A stretch of DNA of 64,000 nt from Haloplanus sp. XH21 (GTDB lineage: Archaea > Halobacteriota > Halobacteria > Halobacteriales > Haloferacaceae). Below the pieces are notes generated by a model that had not been told where the DNA came from, did no database searches, and saw nothing but the letters and a program-made list of their open reading frames with translations. The translations under genes and the position numbers were made by a program. Location: contig NZ_JALLPL010000002.1 in the NCBI RefSeq assembly GCF_023276355.1, positions 186,001-250,000 of the forward strand. Direction: 5' to 3'. Every line of letters starts with the position of its first letter. Within the stretch, counting starts at the first letter, position 1. Of the stretch, positions 33,376 to 42,736 are shown in pieces.

Positions 33376-33678
33376 GGCTTTGGTGAATCACTAGACAGCG
33401 TCGGTTTCGACCGGTAGAATTTGGAAGATAAAGCGGGAAACCGCCGATGATCTATGTCGAAAATTTCCCGCTTCACGGCTTTGGTGAATCACTAGACAGC
33501 GTCGGTTTCGACCGGTAGAATTTGGAAGATAAAGCGGGAAACCGCCGATGATCTATGTCGAAAATTTCCCGCTTCACGGCTTTGGTGAATCACTAGACAG
33601 CGTCGGTTTCGACCGGTAGAATTTGGAAGATAAAGCGGGAAACCGCCGATGATCTATGTCGAAAATTTCCCGCTTCAC
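33376..33678 (+). repeat. 101-bp tandem triplication of the IS left end
   Basis: Identical units at 33376-33476, 33477-33577 and 33578-33678. Each holds the terminal repeat, the promoter region and the first codons of the transposase (MSKISRF). Only the third unit continues into the full gene. Confidence 0.95.
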
Positions 33679-34480
33679 GAAGAAGGCAGTCACGTTGGCT
33701 AAAAATGTTGTTGGTGACCGAGGCGAAGTCGCCGCCCCCGAAGGGGGTGGCGGCTTCGCCGACTACGCCCTCGTATCGCTGCACTGTCTGCGGATTTACC
33801 TTGATGAGTCGTACCGCAACGCATTGGATCTGCTGAGCGAAATGCCGCATATTTGTGGGGAGATCGGCCTCGAAGAGGGCGATCTCCCTGATCACTCGAC
33901 GCTCGTTAAGGCGTTTGATAGGTTTCAGATGAAGGTCTGGCGAGTGCTGCTGCGCCTGTCGGCGCAGCTGCACGACCCCTCGGGTCACGCCGCCATTGAT
34001 GCCACGTTTTTTGACCGCGAAAACGCTAGCAAGCACTACTGTCGCCGCACGAATTACCGCGTTCAGACACTCAAGGCGACGGCTCTCGTCGATACTCAAA
34101 CTCAAGCTGTTCTAGACGTTCATTGTACGACCGAGAAAACCCACGACACACAACTCGGCTGGCAGGTCGCCTCCCGCAACGCAGGCGACCTGCACAGCCT
34201 CGCCGCTGACAAAGGCTACGACTGGATGCGATTACGCGAAAAACTACGAGAAGAAGGCGTAAGGCCGTTGATTAAACATCGCATCTTCCGGCCCATCGAC
34301 CACGCGCATAACGCGCGGGTCGATGGGCCTCGATACCGTCAAAGATCGATGTGTGAGACCGTCTTCTCGTCGATCAAGCGCACGCACGGCGACGCCGTGC
34401 GTGCGCGAACGTGGTACCGAGAATTTCGTGAACTCGTCTTGAAATGTGTCGTTCATAACATCAAGCGTGCCGCAACATAG
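33656..34480 (+). CDS. IS5-family DDE transposase
   Basis: A 274-residue transposase. HAAIDATFFDRENASKHYCR gives the first Asp, TALVDTQTQAVLDVHCTTEK the IS5-type strand, LHSLAADKGYDWMRLREKL the second Asp, and QRSMCETVFSSIKRTHGDAV the Glu in the Y/R-x-x-x-E region. The gene is intact, so the element may be active. It shares its plan with the partial transposase at 63438-64000, but the two differ clearly in sequence. Confidence 0.92.
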   Translation: MSKISRFTKKAVTLAKNVVGDRGEVAAPEGGGGFADYALVSLHCLRIYLDESYRNALDLLSEMPHICGEIGLEEGDLPDHSTLVKAFDRFQMKVWRVLLRLSAQLHDPSGHAAIDATFFDRENASKHYCRRTNYRVQTLKATALVDTQTQAVLDVHCTTEKTHDTQLGWQVASRNAGDLHSLAADKGYDWMRLREKLREEGVRPLIKHRIFRPIDHAHNARVDGPRYRQRSMCETVFSSIKRTHGDAVRARTWYREFRELVLKCVVHNIKRAAT

Positions 34481-34510
34481 CCAAATCAACCGCTGTATGG
34501 CGATTCACCA

Positions 34511-34668
34511 GAGCCCCTCAAATGGAAAGCATCGCCGTTAATCGTGGAGATTGCGGCAGAATACCACGCTCCCCTCACGGAGCTCTTTGAGCAACTTACG
34601 AATCGGCTGAGTTTCGCAGCCTCATGGATTGACGAACACCTTGGTGGATACCTTCTGAAGTTACGCTA
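34511..34668 (+). pseudogene. C-terminal fragment of an unknown gene
   Basis: A plus-strand frame reads LKWKASPLIVEIAAEYHAPL, then TELFEQLTNRLSFAASWIDE and GGYLLKLR before a stop. It looks like genuine coding sequence cut by the IS5 element on its left. The family is not recognised. Confidence 0.35.
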
Positions 34669-34672
34669 GGCA

Positions 34673-34996
34673 CTGTCGTCCCCGGCTTTCTCGGTGATCA
34701 TATCGTCGAGAATGATGTAGCCATCCTGTGACCAGCGTGTTTTACCGTGTTTTTGGAGTTCCTCAGCCGTTCATGGTTGAATTGCTGTTCGTCCCAGTCG
34801 TATTCGGTGAGGAACTTGTTGAGGGCGCGTTTGCCCTTACTGGAAGGACTTCGCGTACGATGCCTGCCACGGTCTTATTGCTGGCCGCAACCAGACCTGT
34901 GGCATAGGTTTTGGTATGATGACGCTGTGCTGGTGACAGCGACTCAACCTCATCGAACACGTGCATGTATGACAAGAAGTCCGTAATCGGCATCAT
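34673..34996 (-). pseudogene. N-terminal remnant of another ISH transposase
   Basis: The minus strand codes MPITDFLSYMHVFDEVESLS, then HHTKTYATGLVAASNKTVAG. After two frameshifts come KGKRALNKFLTEYDWDEQQF and WSQDGYIILDDMITEKAGDD, the beginning of a haloarchaeal DDE transposase with its first Asp pair. The rest is missing. From 34997 to 35214 I see no secure gene. A short frame (35061-35154) ending in RPGSNIH may be another fragment. Confidence 0.65.
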
Positions 34997-35214
34997 CTGT
35001 TCCTGCTATCGCCTACGTTCTACTCCTACTACAACGTGTAAATATAAGTCTTTAGTAAGAAGGAAGATCGGCGTAGAATCATACAGAAAATGCCTATGGC
35101 AGGGTTTTCAGAGACCGCTGTATGGACCCGTCCGGGAAGTAATATTCATTGAGTGTTGACAATAACCTACGCAAAAGCGACGAGAACAAGTAGCTAGAAA
35201 ATTGAATCACGGAT

Positions 35215-36303
35215 ATGCCAAGTTATGACTTTTATGACGAGTTCTCCGTGAATGCATCCGACTCGGAGAATATTCTTTCCGTGCTCAATAACCACCACGA
35301 TTATTTCAAAACATCCTCTAAAGCCTCTGGTACTAATTCTGACTTAAATATATTATCTGATATCGACTCGGTTAAAACACTGAACAACGTTTTGGGTGGG
35401 CCTAGAGAGCGTTATGGGCGGGTCAGGAATGAATTCGCAATTGTAGATAGAAATCAACAAGTCATATTTGATGAAGATTGGAGTACAATCCATTCCACAA
35501 AAAACCCCCTAGGGCGTATCAGAACTATAATTGAAGGGGAGCTCAGGAAGAAATTAGCCGAGAATGGAATGGCTATGGTCCACGGATCAGCAGTAAATTA
35601 TGAAGGTAACACGTATTTATTCCCTGCTTGGCGCCATACAGGGAAAACAAATGTTATGCTAACGCTAATGCAAAACGGCGCAGATTATCTGGGTGACGAT
35701 AGAGTATTTATATCTGAAGGAGGTGAAATCTATGCTTTCCCAACCAACATCCATCTATTTTCCTATAATTACAATTCATTTGATGATATAAGGAAGAAAA
35801 ATTCTGTAAGTAAGTCAAGAGTTAAACTCAAAATGTGGATTGGAAGTATAACAAGTAAATATTCAAACAAAGTTTCTAAGGGGATTGACATTTTTAATAA
35901 TGTGATGATCGGTGAGGAGGATTGGGTTGACCCACTCTCACTATTCCCTGATTCATATTTAGTCGAAAAGGATAGTGTTGATGAAGTGATTATGCTTCAG
36001 AGTTCTGAAAACACAGATGTTCCGTCGAAGACACCAATTGAATCAGGAGAATTGATTAGGGCACTTACTGGGATCAATCATGTGGAATGGAACTCATACT
36101 TACAAGAAGTTGGATTAGCGCACGACATTCTTTTCCCAAATAGAGCTTCTAAAGAGAAAGAATTAGAACTATTAAAAGAAAAAGAAGAAAACATATTTTC
36201 AAATTTCTCAAAGAAGGCTAAAATAAGAAAGTTATTGATAAAGCCAGAGGAATATTGGGGTGAAGAATTCAAAAAAGATATCGTCAGTGAAATTGAATAT
36301 TAA
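35215..36303 (+). CDS. HprK-like P-loop protein of a polysaccharide locus
   Basis: A 362-residue protein with an HPr-kinase-like core: MVHGSAVNYEGNTYLFPAWR, where the P-loop-like HTGKTN follows directly, and GADYLGDDRVFISEGGEIYA with the acidic DD pair after the loop. Such HprK-like proteins are common in exopolysaccharide and sugar-island contexts, where their substrate is unknown. Its Lys, Asn and Ile content and AT-rich codons differ sharply from the haloarchaeal genes around it, a sign of transfer from a lower-GC source. It lies one base before the flippase gene. Confidence 0.65.
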   Translation: MPSYDFYDEFSVNASDSENILSVLNNHHDYFKTSSKASGTNSDLNILSDIDSVKTLNNVLGGPRERYGRVRNEFAIVDRNQQVIFDEDWSTIHSTKNPLGRIRTIIEGELRKKLAENGMAMVHGSAVNYEGNTYLFPAWRHTGKTNVMLTLMQNGADYLGDDRVFISEGGEIYAFPTNIHLFSYNYNSFDDIRKKNSVSKSRVKLKMWIGSITSKYSNKVSKGIDIFNNVMIGEEDWVDPLSLFPDSYLVEKDSVDEVIMLQSSENTDVPSKTPIESGELIRALTGINHVEWNSYLQEVGLAHDILFPNRASKEKELELLKEKEENIFSNFSKKAKIRKLLIKPEEYWGEEFKKDIVSEIEY

Positions 36304-36304
36304 G

Positions 36305-37714
36305 ATGGGGACTCAGAAATCCATATTTAAATTATTTTTGTCAAATGGTGGGAAATCAATCTTAGTTTTTCTTGGGACAGCCATATTTGCGAGAGAACTA
36401 GGCCCCAATAACTTAGGGAAATATTTTCTATATATGGCTTTCATCGGAATCGTATCTGTGATTAGTGATTTAGGCGTTCGGGGAGCACTTGAAAAACGAA
36501 TTAGTGAGAGTAGTAATGGGGAAGGTTATCTTATATTAGGAATATTACTAAAGATTTTGATTATTCTGCCGGTGATTATAACCTTATATGGCTTCAAATC
36601 CGAGATAGAAGGTTATCTGGATGCAAATATATTCTATCTGGTTATTATAGGTGTATTTTTACTTGAGTTTGCTCATCTACCTGAAGCGATACTTAGAGGA
36701 CAGGGGAGGGTGGGTGATACAGCGACTCCACAATTTTTCCGCTATGCGATCTGGGTAGTTGTAGGATATATACTAATAAATATGGGATTCAATTATCGAG
36801 GATTGGTCTATTCTGCACTCTTAGGTTTATTTGCAATGGGGATCTGGAACGGGTATAGGATTGAGATAAACCCATCACTTCCAAATATGGGTCAAATATA
36901 TTCTATCATAGATTACTCAAAATTTAATTTTATATCTGATTTAAATTGGTACCTACATAATTGGACTGATGTATTGATAATAGGTGTTTTTCTCACCTCG
37001 TTGGAAGTTGGTGGTTACGAAGTTGCTTGGAGAGCAAGTATGATTCTTACATTATTGTCGGGTGCTGTTGGTACTGCTATATTCCCCCGTGTCAGCTATC
37101 TTGATTCTAAAAATCAATATGAGAAAATCACTCAGCTTCTTAAGGATAGTCATGTACAATCACTTTTACTTACTGTTCCTGGGTTCGCCGGTGTTTTTTT
37201 ACTATCTGAAGATATTCTCAAATTTCTTTTTGGTGAAGAATACACTTTCGCTAGTCTGGTATTAGTAATTCTCTGTTGTCAGAAAGTTCTTTATAGTTTT
37301 TATATCGTATATTCGAGAGCATTACATGGGCTAGATCGCCCAGATCTAGCCGCGAGGGCTAAAATAACCAGTGTTATATCAAATATTATTTTGAATATAA
37401 TATTCGTATATTATATAGGAATAATTGGTGCAGCATTCGCAACGCTAATATCCTTTACAATAAACACTTTACTTGTACATAAATATTTAACTTCAATTAT
37501 TAACATTGAATATCCTATTGTAGACATCCTTTGGATTGCATTAGCAACTTCTGGAATGGGGGTGTGCGTTTATGTATCCACAATTGTTCTGCCAATCAAG
37601 GGCATCCTCTCACTAGTAGTGGTGGTATTTATTGGGTCAGCTACATATATGCTTATAATCCTTCTGAGGGAGAGCACAAGAGAGGTAGTCCTCAGATTTA
37701 TTGCCGAGCTTTGA
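36305..37714 (+). CDS. Polysaccharide flippase (Wzx/MATE-like)
   Basis: A 469-residue integral membrane protein with about a dozen hydrophobic segments, beginning SIFKLFLSNGGKSILVFLGT and AIFARELGPNNLGKYFLY, the usual opening of Wzx-type flippases, and continuing SDLGVRGALEKRISE. These proteins move lipid-linked oligosaccharides across the membrane. The ATG at 36305 follows the HprK-like stop by one base; the in-frame start at 36260 would lie inside that gene. Strongly AT-rich like its neighbour, it completes the export side of the glycan island. Confidence 0.85.
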   Translation: MGTQKSIFKLFLSNGGKSILVFLGTAIFARELGPNNLGKYFLYMAFIGIVSVISDLGVRGALEKRISESSNGEGYLILGILLKILIILPVIITLYGFKSEIEGYLDANIFYLVIIGVFLLEFAHLPEAILRGQGRVGDTATPQFFRYAIWVVVGYILINMGFNYRGLVYSALLGLFAMGIWNGYRIEINPSLPNMGQIYSIIDYSKFNFISDLNWYLHNWTDVLIIGVFLTSLEVGGYEVAWRASMILTLLSGAVGTAIFPRVSYLDSKNQYEKITQLLKDSHVQSLLLTVPGFAGVFLLSEDILKFLFGEEYTFASLVLVILCCQKVLYSFYIVYSRALHGLDRPDLAARAKITSVISNIILNIIFVYYIGIIGAAFATLISFTINTLLVHKYLTSIINIEYPIVDILWIALATSGMGVCVYVSTIVLPIKGILSLVVVVFIGSATYMLIILLRESTREVVLRFIAEL

Positions 37715-38111
37715 TTACGGCCAGGTTGACATTAACTAGTTGGGTTTTCTGGCTGGGGATGTCGGGATCTAATTCTTCTCGAAAACCGATTCGTAGTTGT
37801 GCGTTCTCGACAGATTACTGGACGATGTGCGTCAGTGAATTCTACCGGCCGGTTTCCTCGTCGGCCAGCATCGAAAGTCCCTCCTGCAAATTGGACTACC
37901 CGATGGGTACCCCGTACTTCTGATGTCGCGCTAGATGTTCGGCAGCGAGTAGCTGTCGACCGGTGTTCGCCGGTTTCGGTTTTTTGTTTGGTGGTACTAA
38001 TTGCTGTCGAAGGAGAATGGTTCGTATCCGGTGGAACGATACTGAATAGCGAAGCTCGGACTGAAGCTATCCACCGCGTCACCGAGGAGGAACTTGGAGT
38101 ATCCGTTATCA
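37715..38111 (+). pseudogene. Spacer with a decayed Nudix fragment
   Basis: Bases 37992-38110 read VEGEWFVSGGTILNSEARTE followed by AIHRVTEEELGV, a Nudix box as in GDP-mannose hydrolases. The start and the 3' half are missing and the homology ends at inverted repeat copy D. In 37715-37990 I see no supported gene; composition returns to high GC here. Confidence 0.5.
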
Positions 38112-38153
38112 TTAACCAACAAGACTTCAATCTCATCCCGATATGTTGGTTAA
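38112..38153. promoter_or_regulatory. Dispersed inverted repeat, copy D
   Basis: TTAACCAACA at 38112-38121 and TGTTGGTTAA at 38144-38153, 22-nt spacer. It lies about 140 bases before the first gene of the conjugation-like operon and marks the edge of the glycan island. Confidence 0.85.
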
Positions 38154-38295
38154 TATCTCTGTATGAAGACCAAGGAATTCAGTTGATTCAATCACATTAT
38201 TTTGATGATTGGTAGCCAGAAGACATATACCACTCATCGCGCTATCGCGCCGATATGCACCGGGACTCAGCCGGTGTATGCCCATCCCCGCATGT

Positions 38296-38574
38296 ATGAT
38301 TACGAGGTCAGTCACCATCGAAGAGATCGATGAGTTATACCTGATGTGGAACGACCACATCAATGCTTCCGCCCTCTATCGCCGTGCCCTGCGCGAGGAA
38401 ATGAATGTCCGGGATGTCGACCCTGACGAACTCCGGGACCTCCTCGAACGGGCCCGCGAGCAGGGCTATACACTCGACGAAATCGCAGAGAACACGAACC
38501 GTTTCGGCGATCTCCAAGCACTCGTCGAAGACCAGCAAAATCAGTCAGTCCCCGAAGATGCCGCCCAAGAGTAA
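38296..38574 (+). CDS. Small first gene of the conjugation-like operon
   Basis: A 92-residue soluble, mostly helical, acidic protein (ITRSVTIEEIDELYLMWNDH onward). I do not recognise the family. The ATG at 38296 is chosen because the conserved-looking part starts there; an earlier in-frame ATG at 38278 is possible. A TATA-like acatatacc lies near 38225-38233. It sits 6 bases before the pilin-like gene, and eight genes on this strand follow without gaps over 30 bases up to 50370. Confidence 0.6.
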   Translation: MITRSVTIEEIDELYLMWNDHINASALYRRALREEMNVRDVDPDELRDLLERAREQGYTLDEIAENTNRFGDLQALVEDQQNQSVPEDAAQE

Positions 38575-38580
38575 CCCGCT

Positions 38581-39000
38581 ATGGCACAGGACCAGACTCC
38601 CTCCGACCCTGAGCGTAGCGTCGAAAACCAGTCACCGCTGACCGGGAAGATCACTCGGCAGGCAGCGCTCACCGTCGTCCTCCTGAGCCTGTTCGCTGTC
38701 CAGCCGGTCGCCGCCCAGAGTAACGCGGTCTGTAGCGCAGACAACCTCCCGAGCATGATTGAGGGGTTCTTCCAGCTGACAACGGCGCTGGGGATCGTCG
38801 GCCTCGCCATCGTCTGGCAGGCTGACTCCCTCATCGAGATGTTCACCCTCAATCCCGAGCAGAAGAAGGGCCTCAAGCGCCACAAGCGGTCGGCGATGAA
38901 GTCCGCGGTCGTCCTCGTCGTGCTCGGCCCGCTCTATACGGTTGCCGGGTCGATGATGGGTCTCCCGCTGGCGCAGTGCGTCGACCTCGTCCCCTGGTAA
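38581..39000 (+). CDS. VirB2/TrbC pilin-like membrane protein
   Basis: A 139-residue protein with a signal-like hydrophobic stretch (QAALTVVLLSLFAVQPVAAQ, cleavage likely after AQ), then a short loop with one Cys, a hydrophobic segment (TTALGIVGLAIVWQ), a basic loop (KKGLKRHKRSAMK) and a final hydrophobic segment with another Cys. Size and two-helix hairpin design match VirB2/TrbC-type conjugative pilins. Its place directly before the secretion genes supports that role, but similarity is structural rather than sequence-based. Confidence 0.6.
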   Translation: MAQDQTPSDPERSVENQSPLTGKITRQAALTVVLLSLFAVQPVAAQSNAVCSADNLPSMIEGFFQLTTALGIVGLAIVWQADSLIEMFTLNPEQKKGLKRHKRSAMKSAVVLVVLGPLYTVAGSMMGLPLAQCVDLVPW

Positions 39001-39028
39001 CTACCCTACAGTCCCCGTTGCGAGCCCT

Positions 39029-40762
39029 ATGAACCATCGAGAGCTCTCCGTGCTCATGGCCGGCTTGCTCGCGACGAGCCTAGTCACGGGTATCGTCGCC
39101 GCTGACCCACCGCGACCAGGCACGGAGGGGAACGGGCTCACAGAGAACGAGTCGGCAACGCTGTGGTCACGTGATGCGGACAACTACATCAGCCAGGAGG
39201 AGTACCGCCAGCGCTACGGCGAGGACCGCTCCGCTGTCCACCAAGTAGCAAACGGGACGGATATCACGTTCAAACGACCGCCGGCGACTGCGGCGACGTG
39301 GACGCGGAACGACTTTGAGGACCTTGACGCCGGCGGCCCAGATACGTCCGTACATCCACCGTACGCGGACCTCGAGGACGGCGTCTTCATCGAGGATGCT
39401 CACGCGACGATCTTCGCGGTCCAGCCCTCTACTCGTGGCCACCTCGAGTCCGGTGAAACCCCACTCTACATCGCGCCGAATGGGTCGATGCGCGGGTTCG
39501 TTGATTACCGCGTTCGCGTGCCCAACGGGAGTTCCTCCGGCAACACGACGATCTCGTGGTCGCTCACGGAGCACGAGATCGAAGAAGTCCGGTTGAAGAA
39601 GGACGGTGAGACCATCGTCGAGAGTGGTGGATCACATACGCCAGCCCTCGACTACCAGATCGAGGACGACTGGAGTGCGAATCTCACGCTTCAAGCGGAG
39701 ATTAGCGTCCGGCTGAAGAAGACCGTCAGGACCGACCTGGGTGACCGGACGGACGTCGACGTCACCTATCGGACGGAAACACGGAACGTCTCCGATTCGA
39801 TCGCCGTCGAGATCTACGACCTCTCGGCGTCCCCCTACTACGCCGAGTATCCAAACGGCGATGCCGGCGTGGCCATCTTCCAGTCGCGGCCGTGGCAGGG
39901 GTACACGCTCACGGAGGACGGTGAGACACGAGTCCGTGGCATCTGGCGATTCTACACGGCTCGGAACACCAACTGGGACACGCTCGTCCGGTCGAATCGC
40001 ACAGATAGTGCTACCGTCCAGTCAGACGCGATTCCGGTGTACGTCCACGCCTATCCCTCGCGGATCGGGCCGCGTGCCGAGCCGGTTCGAGACGGGCCGG
40101 AACTCATCGAGACCTGGGGGACTGACCGTCAGTCTCCGGTCGGGACCATTGGTGAGAACATCAACATCGACATCGTCAACCAGTCGTACACGACGACGTA
40201 CGGCGTCGCCGTTCGAGCCGAGAACGTCGACCGAGAGGCGCTGCACGTTGCGGGCATCGTCCGGGGCGTGAATGCGTCAATCGTCGAGCCGGCCGCCGGC
40301 TCCGAGCGGCAGCTCCGCCGCAGCAATCTCACTGTCGAAGTTCTCCAGCAGAATCAGTCGCAAGCGACGCTCAGGGTCGAACTGCGGGACAATCAAACTG
40401 GTGCGCCGATCGCGCTCGACGATAGCCGGCAATACCCAATCAGCGGCACCACCCGAAACGGGTACATCACGGTCGCGGATCAGCGCGTCGAGACCAACGC
40501 CTCCGGGGTGGCGATCGTGACCATCGACGAACCGGGCATCTACACGGCTCGGTACCACCCTGGCTCGTGGCTCGGTCACGACCCGGCGTACGTGAGTGAT
40601 ACCGCGACGGCCCGGTGGCATCCACTCGGGACGATCGACGGCTGGTTTGCACTGGTGTTCGAGGTCGGCTGGCAGCTCCTGCCGTTCTTCGTGATGTTCT
40701 ACGCTGGCAAGCGCCTCCTGCGGATGCTCGGCCCAGAAGACATCTTCAAACAGAAACCATGA
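39029..40762 (+). CDS. Large surface protein of the secretion operon
   Basis: A 577-residue protein with an N-terminal signal segment (LSVLMAGLLATSLVTGIVAA), a large extracellular part rich in beta strands and N-x-S/T glycosylation sites, and one C-terminal membrane helix (FALVFEVGWQLLPFFVMFYA) with a short basic tail. About residues 420-530 look Ig-like (EVLQQNQSQATLRVELRDNQ, then ETNASGVAIVTIDEPGIYTA). It may form the outer part of the transfer channel or mediate mating contact. No known family recognised. It overlaps the next gene by 4 bases (ATGA). Confidence 0.65.
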   Translation: MNHRELSVLMAGLLATSLVTGIVAADPPRPGTEGNGLTENESATLWSRDADNYISQEEYRQRYGEDRSAVHQVANGTDITFKRPPATAATWTRNDFEDLDAGGPDTSVHPPYADLEDGVFIEDAHATIFAVQPSTRGHLESGETPLYIAPNGSMRGFVDYRVRVPNGSSSGNTTISWSLTEHEIEEVRLKKDGETIVESGGSHTPALDYQIEDDWSANLTLQAEISVRLKKTVRTDLGDRTDVDVTYRTETRNVSDSIAVEIYDLSASPYYAEYPNGDAGVAIFQSRPWQGYTLTEDGETRVRGIWRFYTARNTNWDTLVRSNRTDSATVQSDAIPVYVHAYPSRIGPRAEPVRDGPELIETWGTDRQSPVGTIGENINIDIVNQSYTTTYGVAVRAENVDREALHVAGIVRGVNASIVEPAAGSERQLRRSNLTVEVLQQNQSQATLRVELRDNQTGAPIALDDSRQYPISGTTRNGYITVADQRVETNASGVAIVTIDEPGIYTARYHPGSWLGHDPAYVSDTATARWHPLGTIDGWFALVFEVGWQLLPFFVMFYAGKRLLRMLGPEDIFKQKP

Positions 40763-41616
40763 CTCAGGACAATCCCCACCTCAGTAGACGGACCGCCCTC
40801 CGAACAATCGCCAGCGCCGCCCTCGTGAGCGTGGCCGGTTGTATGGATAGCAACGGAAGCACCGGCCCTAACGGTAGTTCAAGTCCAGAAGGCGGATCTG
40901 GCATGTTCCGGCAGGTGACTGTCGAAGGAACAGAACTCATCGTCCAGTTCGATTCGGACTCGGAGTTCGATCAGATCAACCTCATCCAACCGGACGGCGA
41001 ACTGTTCGGACAGCGGGAGGTCGCTGCAGGTTCCCAACAAGTCTCATTTGACCTCGGCACAGCGTACGCTCCTGGCGAGTACGAAATAGTAGCCCTCAGC
41101 GGTGAGGAAACAGTCGGTGAAAGCTCGCATTCTGTCCAGCCAAACCTCGGGATCATCGAGATGGGCATCGGTAGAAACCAGCCTGAAGAGATGTGGGATG
41201 GACCAGAAAGCGAAACCGAAGAGGAGGCCTTCGTCACCCTCGAAAACCAGGGAACTGGCCCCGATGCAGTTACAAAATTGCTCTTCATCGGTGATGTCCC
41301 CTATCCGTCCGACGATGAGGGGACGAACTATGTCGATGATGAAGACGTAAGCGGGATTTACGACCCGGAATCCGACTCCGAGGTCGAGCAGGTCATTATC
41401 GCGCCCGGGGAACAAATTACGCTCTATAGTTCACGCTCGCCGTTCGCCTTCGTTCCTGGGGCAGGCACGTCCTGTTCGGAGGAATCGAAGACCGGTGAGT
41501 TTGAACTAATACTCGAGACGCGAGTTGGCGGGGACCGAGTCACCAAAACGTACCGTATCCAATATTCAGCGTCCCAAGAACCCGATAACTGCGAAATTTC
41601 CATCAGTGAGGCTTAA
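40759..41616 (+). CDS. Tat lipoprotein of the secretion operon
   Basis: A 285-residue protein with a twin-arginine signal and lipobox (SRRTALRTIASAALVSVAGC), so it is likely a Tat-exported lipoprotein anchored at the cell surface through Cys. After a Ser/Gly-rich linker come beta-sandwich-like repeats. Function unknown. Codon use and translational overlap show it belongs to the operon, where it may assist channel assembly. Confidence 0.7.
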   Translation: MTQDNPHLSRRTALRTIASAALVSVAGCMDSNGSTGPNGSSSPEGGSGMFRQVTVEGTELIVQFDSDSEFDQINLIQPDGELFGQREVAAGSQQVSFDLGTAYAPGEYEIVALSGEETVGESSHSVQPNLGIIEMGIGRNQPEEMWDGPESETEEEAFVTLENQGTGPDAVTKLLFIGDVPYPSDDEGTNYVDDEDVSGIYDPESDSEVEQVIIAPGEQITLYSSRSPFAFVPGAGTSCSEESKTGEFELILETRVGGDRVTKTYRIQYSASQEPDNCEISISEA

Positions 41617-41618
41617 CC

Positions 41619-42734
41619 ATGGTTGATCTAATCGACGTCGTCCTTGAGGGATTCAAAGAGGTCGTCGATTGGATTGTCGGCCTCTTCATGGATGGCCTGC
41701 GTTCCGGCTATGAGACCCTCACCGAGGAGATGTTCGGGACACCAACGCCGGAGACGGATGGTGCATTCGTCTTCGGAGAGCCCAGCAATGCTCCTTGGCC
41801 GTCAATTCAGGACGCGCTTGTCGGTGGAGAGATCATGTTGATCTCGCTGCTTCTCCTCGTGATGTGCGTTCAGGGGCGTCACACGATCCGTATATTCAAT
41901 ATTGGAAGTGCATACGAGGCCAGGCGCACCAAGAAAACAGCTTGGGTCGGCGCGTTTCTGATTATCAGCTGGTACTGGGTCAGTATTCTTGGACTCTACA
42001 TAGTGGACGGGTTCACTATCGCCCTGATGCCGAGTCTGGGTTCGTTGGGCGATGCGATGCTCAACTTGCTCGAAGTCTCAATCACAAACCCTGGGCTTTC
42101 ACTCGTATTCGCACTGATTGGAGGACTCTCAATGTGGGCTTTGGAGGCACTCTACTACATTCGCGAAGTCTTGCTCTACGTCTACGTGTATGGAATGCCG
42201 ATTGCGTTCGCGCTGGCCTACGGAAACATTCCCGTGCTCTCGGATATCGCGATGGGGTTCAGTAAGAAATTCGTCCCGTTAGCGGTCCTGCCTCTGCCTG
42301 CAGCGGTGGTGTTCAAAGGATACGACTTGCTGTACTCTCAGAACGCCATTGCTCCGAGTAGTCCGTTTTTGCGGTATCTAGTCGCGGCTTCGCTTCCGCT
42401 GATCGCACTCTACCTAACCTGGAAGACGTTCAAGTACGCGACCCCGCTGACGGCGAAGGTTCTTGGCGGTGCGACGAAAGGCGCAGCACTCGTTGGCGGT
42501 GTCGCCGCCGGTGGGTACCTTGCCGGATCCGGCGTCGCGACGACTGCCGCTCGGTGGGGGCCGAAGGCCGCCGCTGGCCACGCCGTCGCGCAAAAGGCGG
42601 CTGCCCGCGGTGGGCATGGCGGAAACGATGGCGGGACGCCATCGTACCGTCGAACAGAGAATGACCCTGGTGGAGCGACAGCGGAATCGGAGAGTGACGA
42701 CCACGGTATGGACTTTGACCGCGGTATCCACTAA
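41619..42734 (+). CDS. VirB6/TrbL-like polytopic membrane protein
   Basis: A 371-residue protein with an amphipathic N-terminus, about six hydrophobic segments between residues 70 and 275, then a Gly/Ala-rich stretch (VLGGATKGAALVGGVAAGGY) and a hydrophilic, acidic tail. This is the layout of VirB6/TrbL inner-membrane channel proteins. It precedes the VirB3/VirB4 genes in the same order as in bacterial T4SS operons. Sequence identity to bacterial VirB6 cannot be judged by eye. Confidence 0.65.
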   Translation: MVDLIDVVLEGFKEVVDWIVGLFMDGLRSGYETLTEEMFGTPTPETDGAFVFGEPSNAPWPSIQDALVGGEIMLISLLLLVMCVQGRHTIRIFNIGSAYEARRTKKTAWVGAFLIISWYWVSILGLYIVDGFTIALMPSLGSLGDAMLNLLEVSITNPGLSLVFALIGGLSMWALEALYYIREVLLYVYVYGMPIAFALAYGNIPVLSDIAMGFSKKFVPLAVLPLPAAVVFKGYDLLYSQNAIAPSSPFLRYLVAASLPLIALYLTWKTFKYATPLTAKVLGGATKGAALVGGVAAGGYLAGSGVATTAARWGPKAAAGHAVAQKAAARGGHGGNDGGTPSYRRTENDPGGATAESESDDHGMDFDRGIH

Positions 42735-42736
42735 CA

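Larger units (their letters stand above)
33376..34515 (+). mobile_element. IS5-family (ISH-type) insertion sequence with triplicated left end
   Basis: The terminal inverted repeats are imperfect and about 27 bp. The left begins GGCTTTGGTGAATCACTAGA and the right, read inward from 34515, begins GGCTCTGGTGAATCGCCATA. One transposase gene fills the element. The left 101 bp are present three times in tandem. No clear target duplication is visible next to the outer ends. Confidence 0.85.

Noticed and set aside
33376-33678. CRISPR-like or satellite repeat
   Set aside because: The 101-bp units are contiguous and identical to the IS end, so it is an IS-end amplification.
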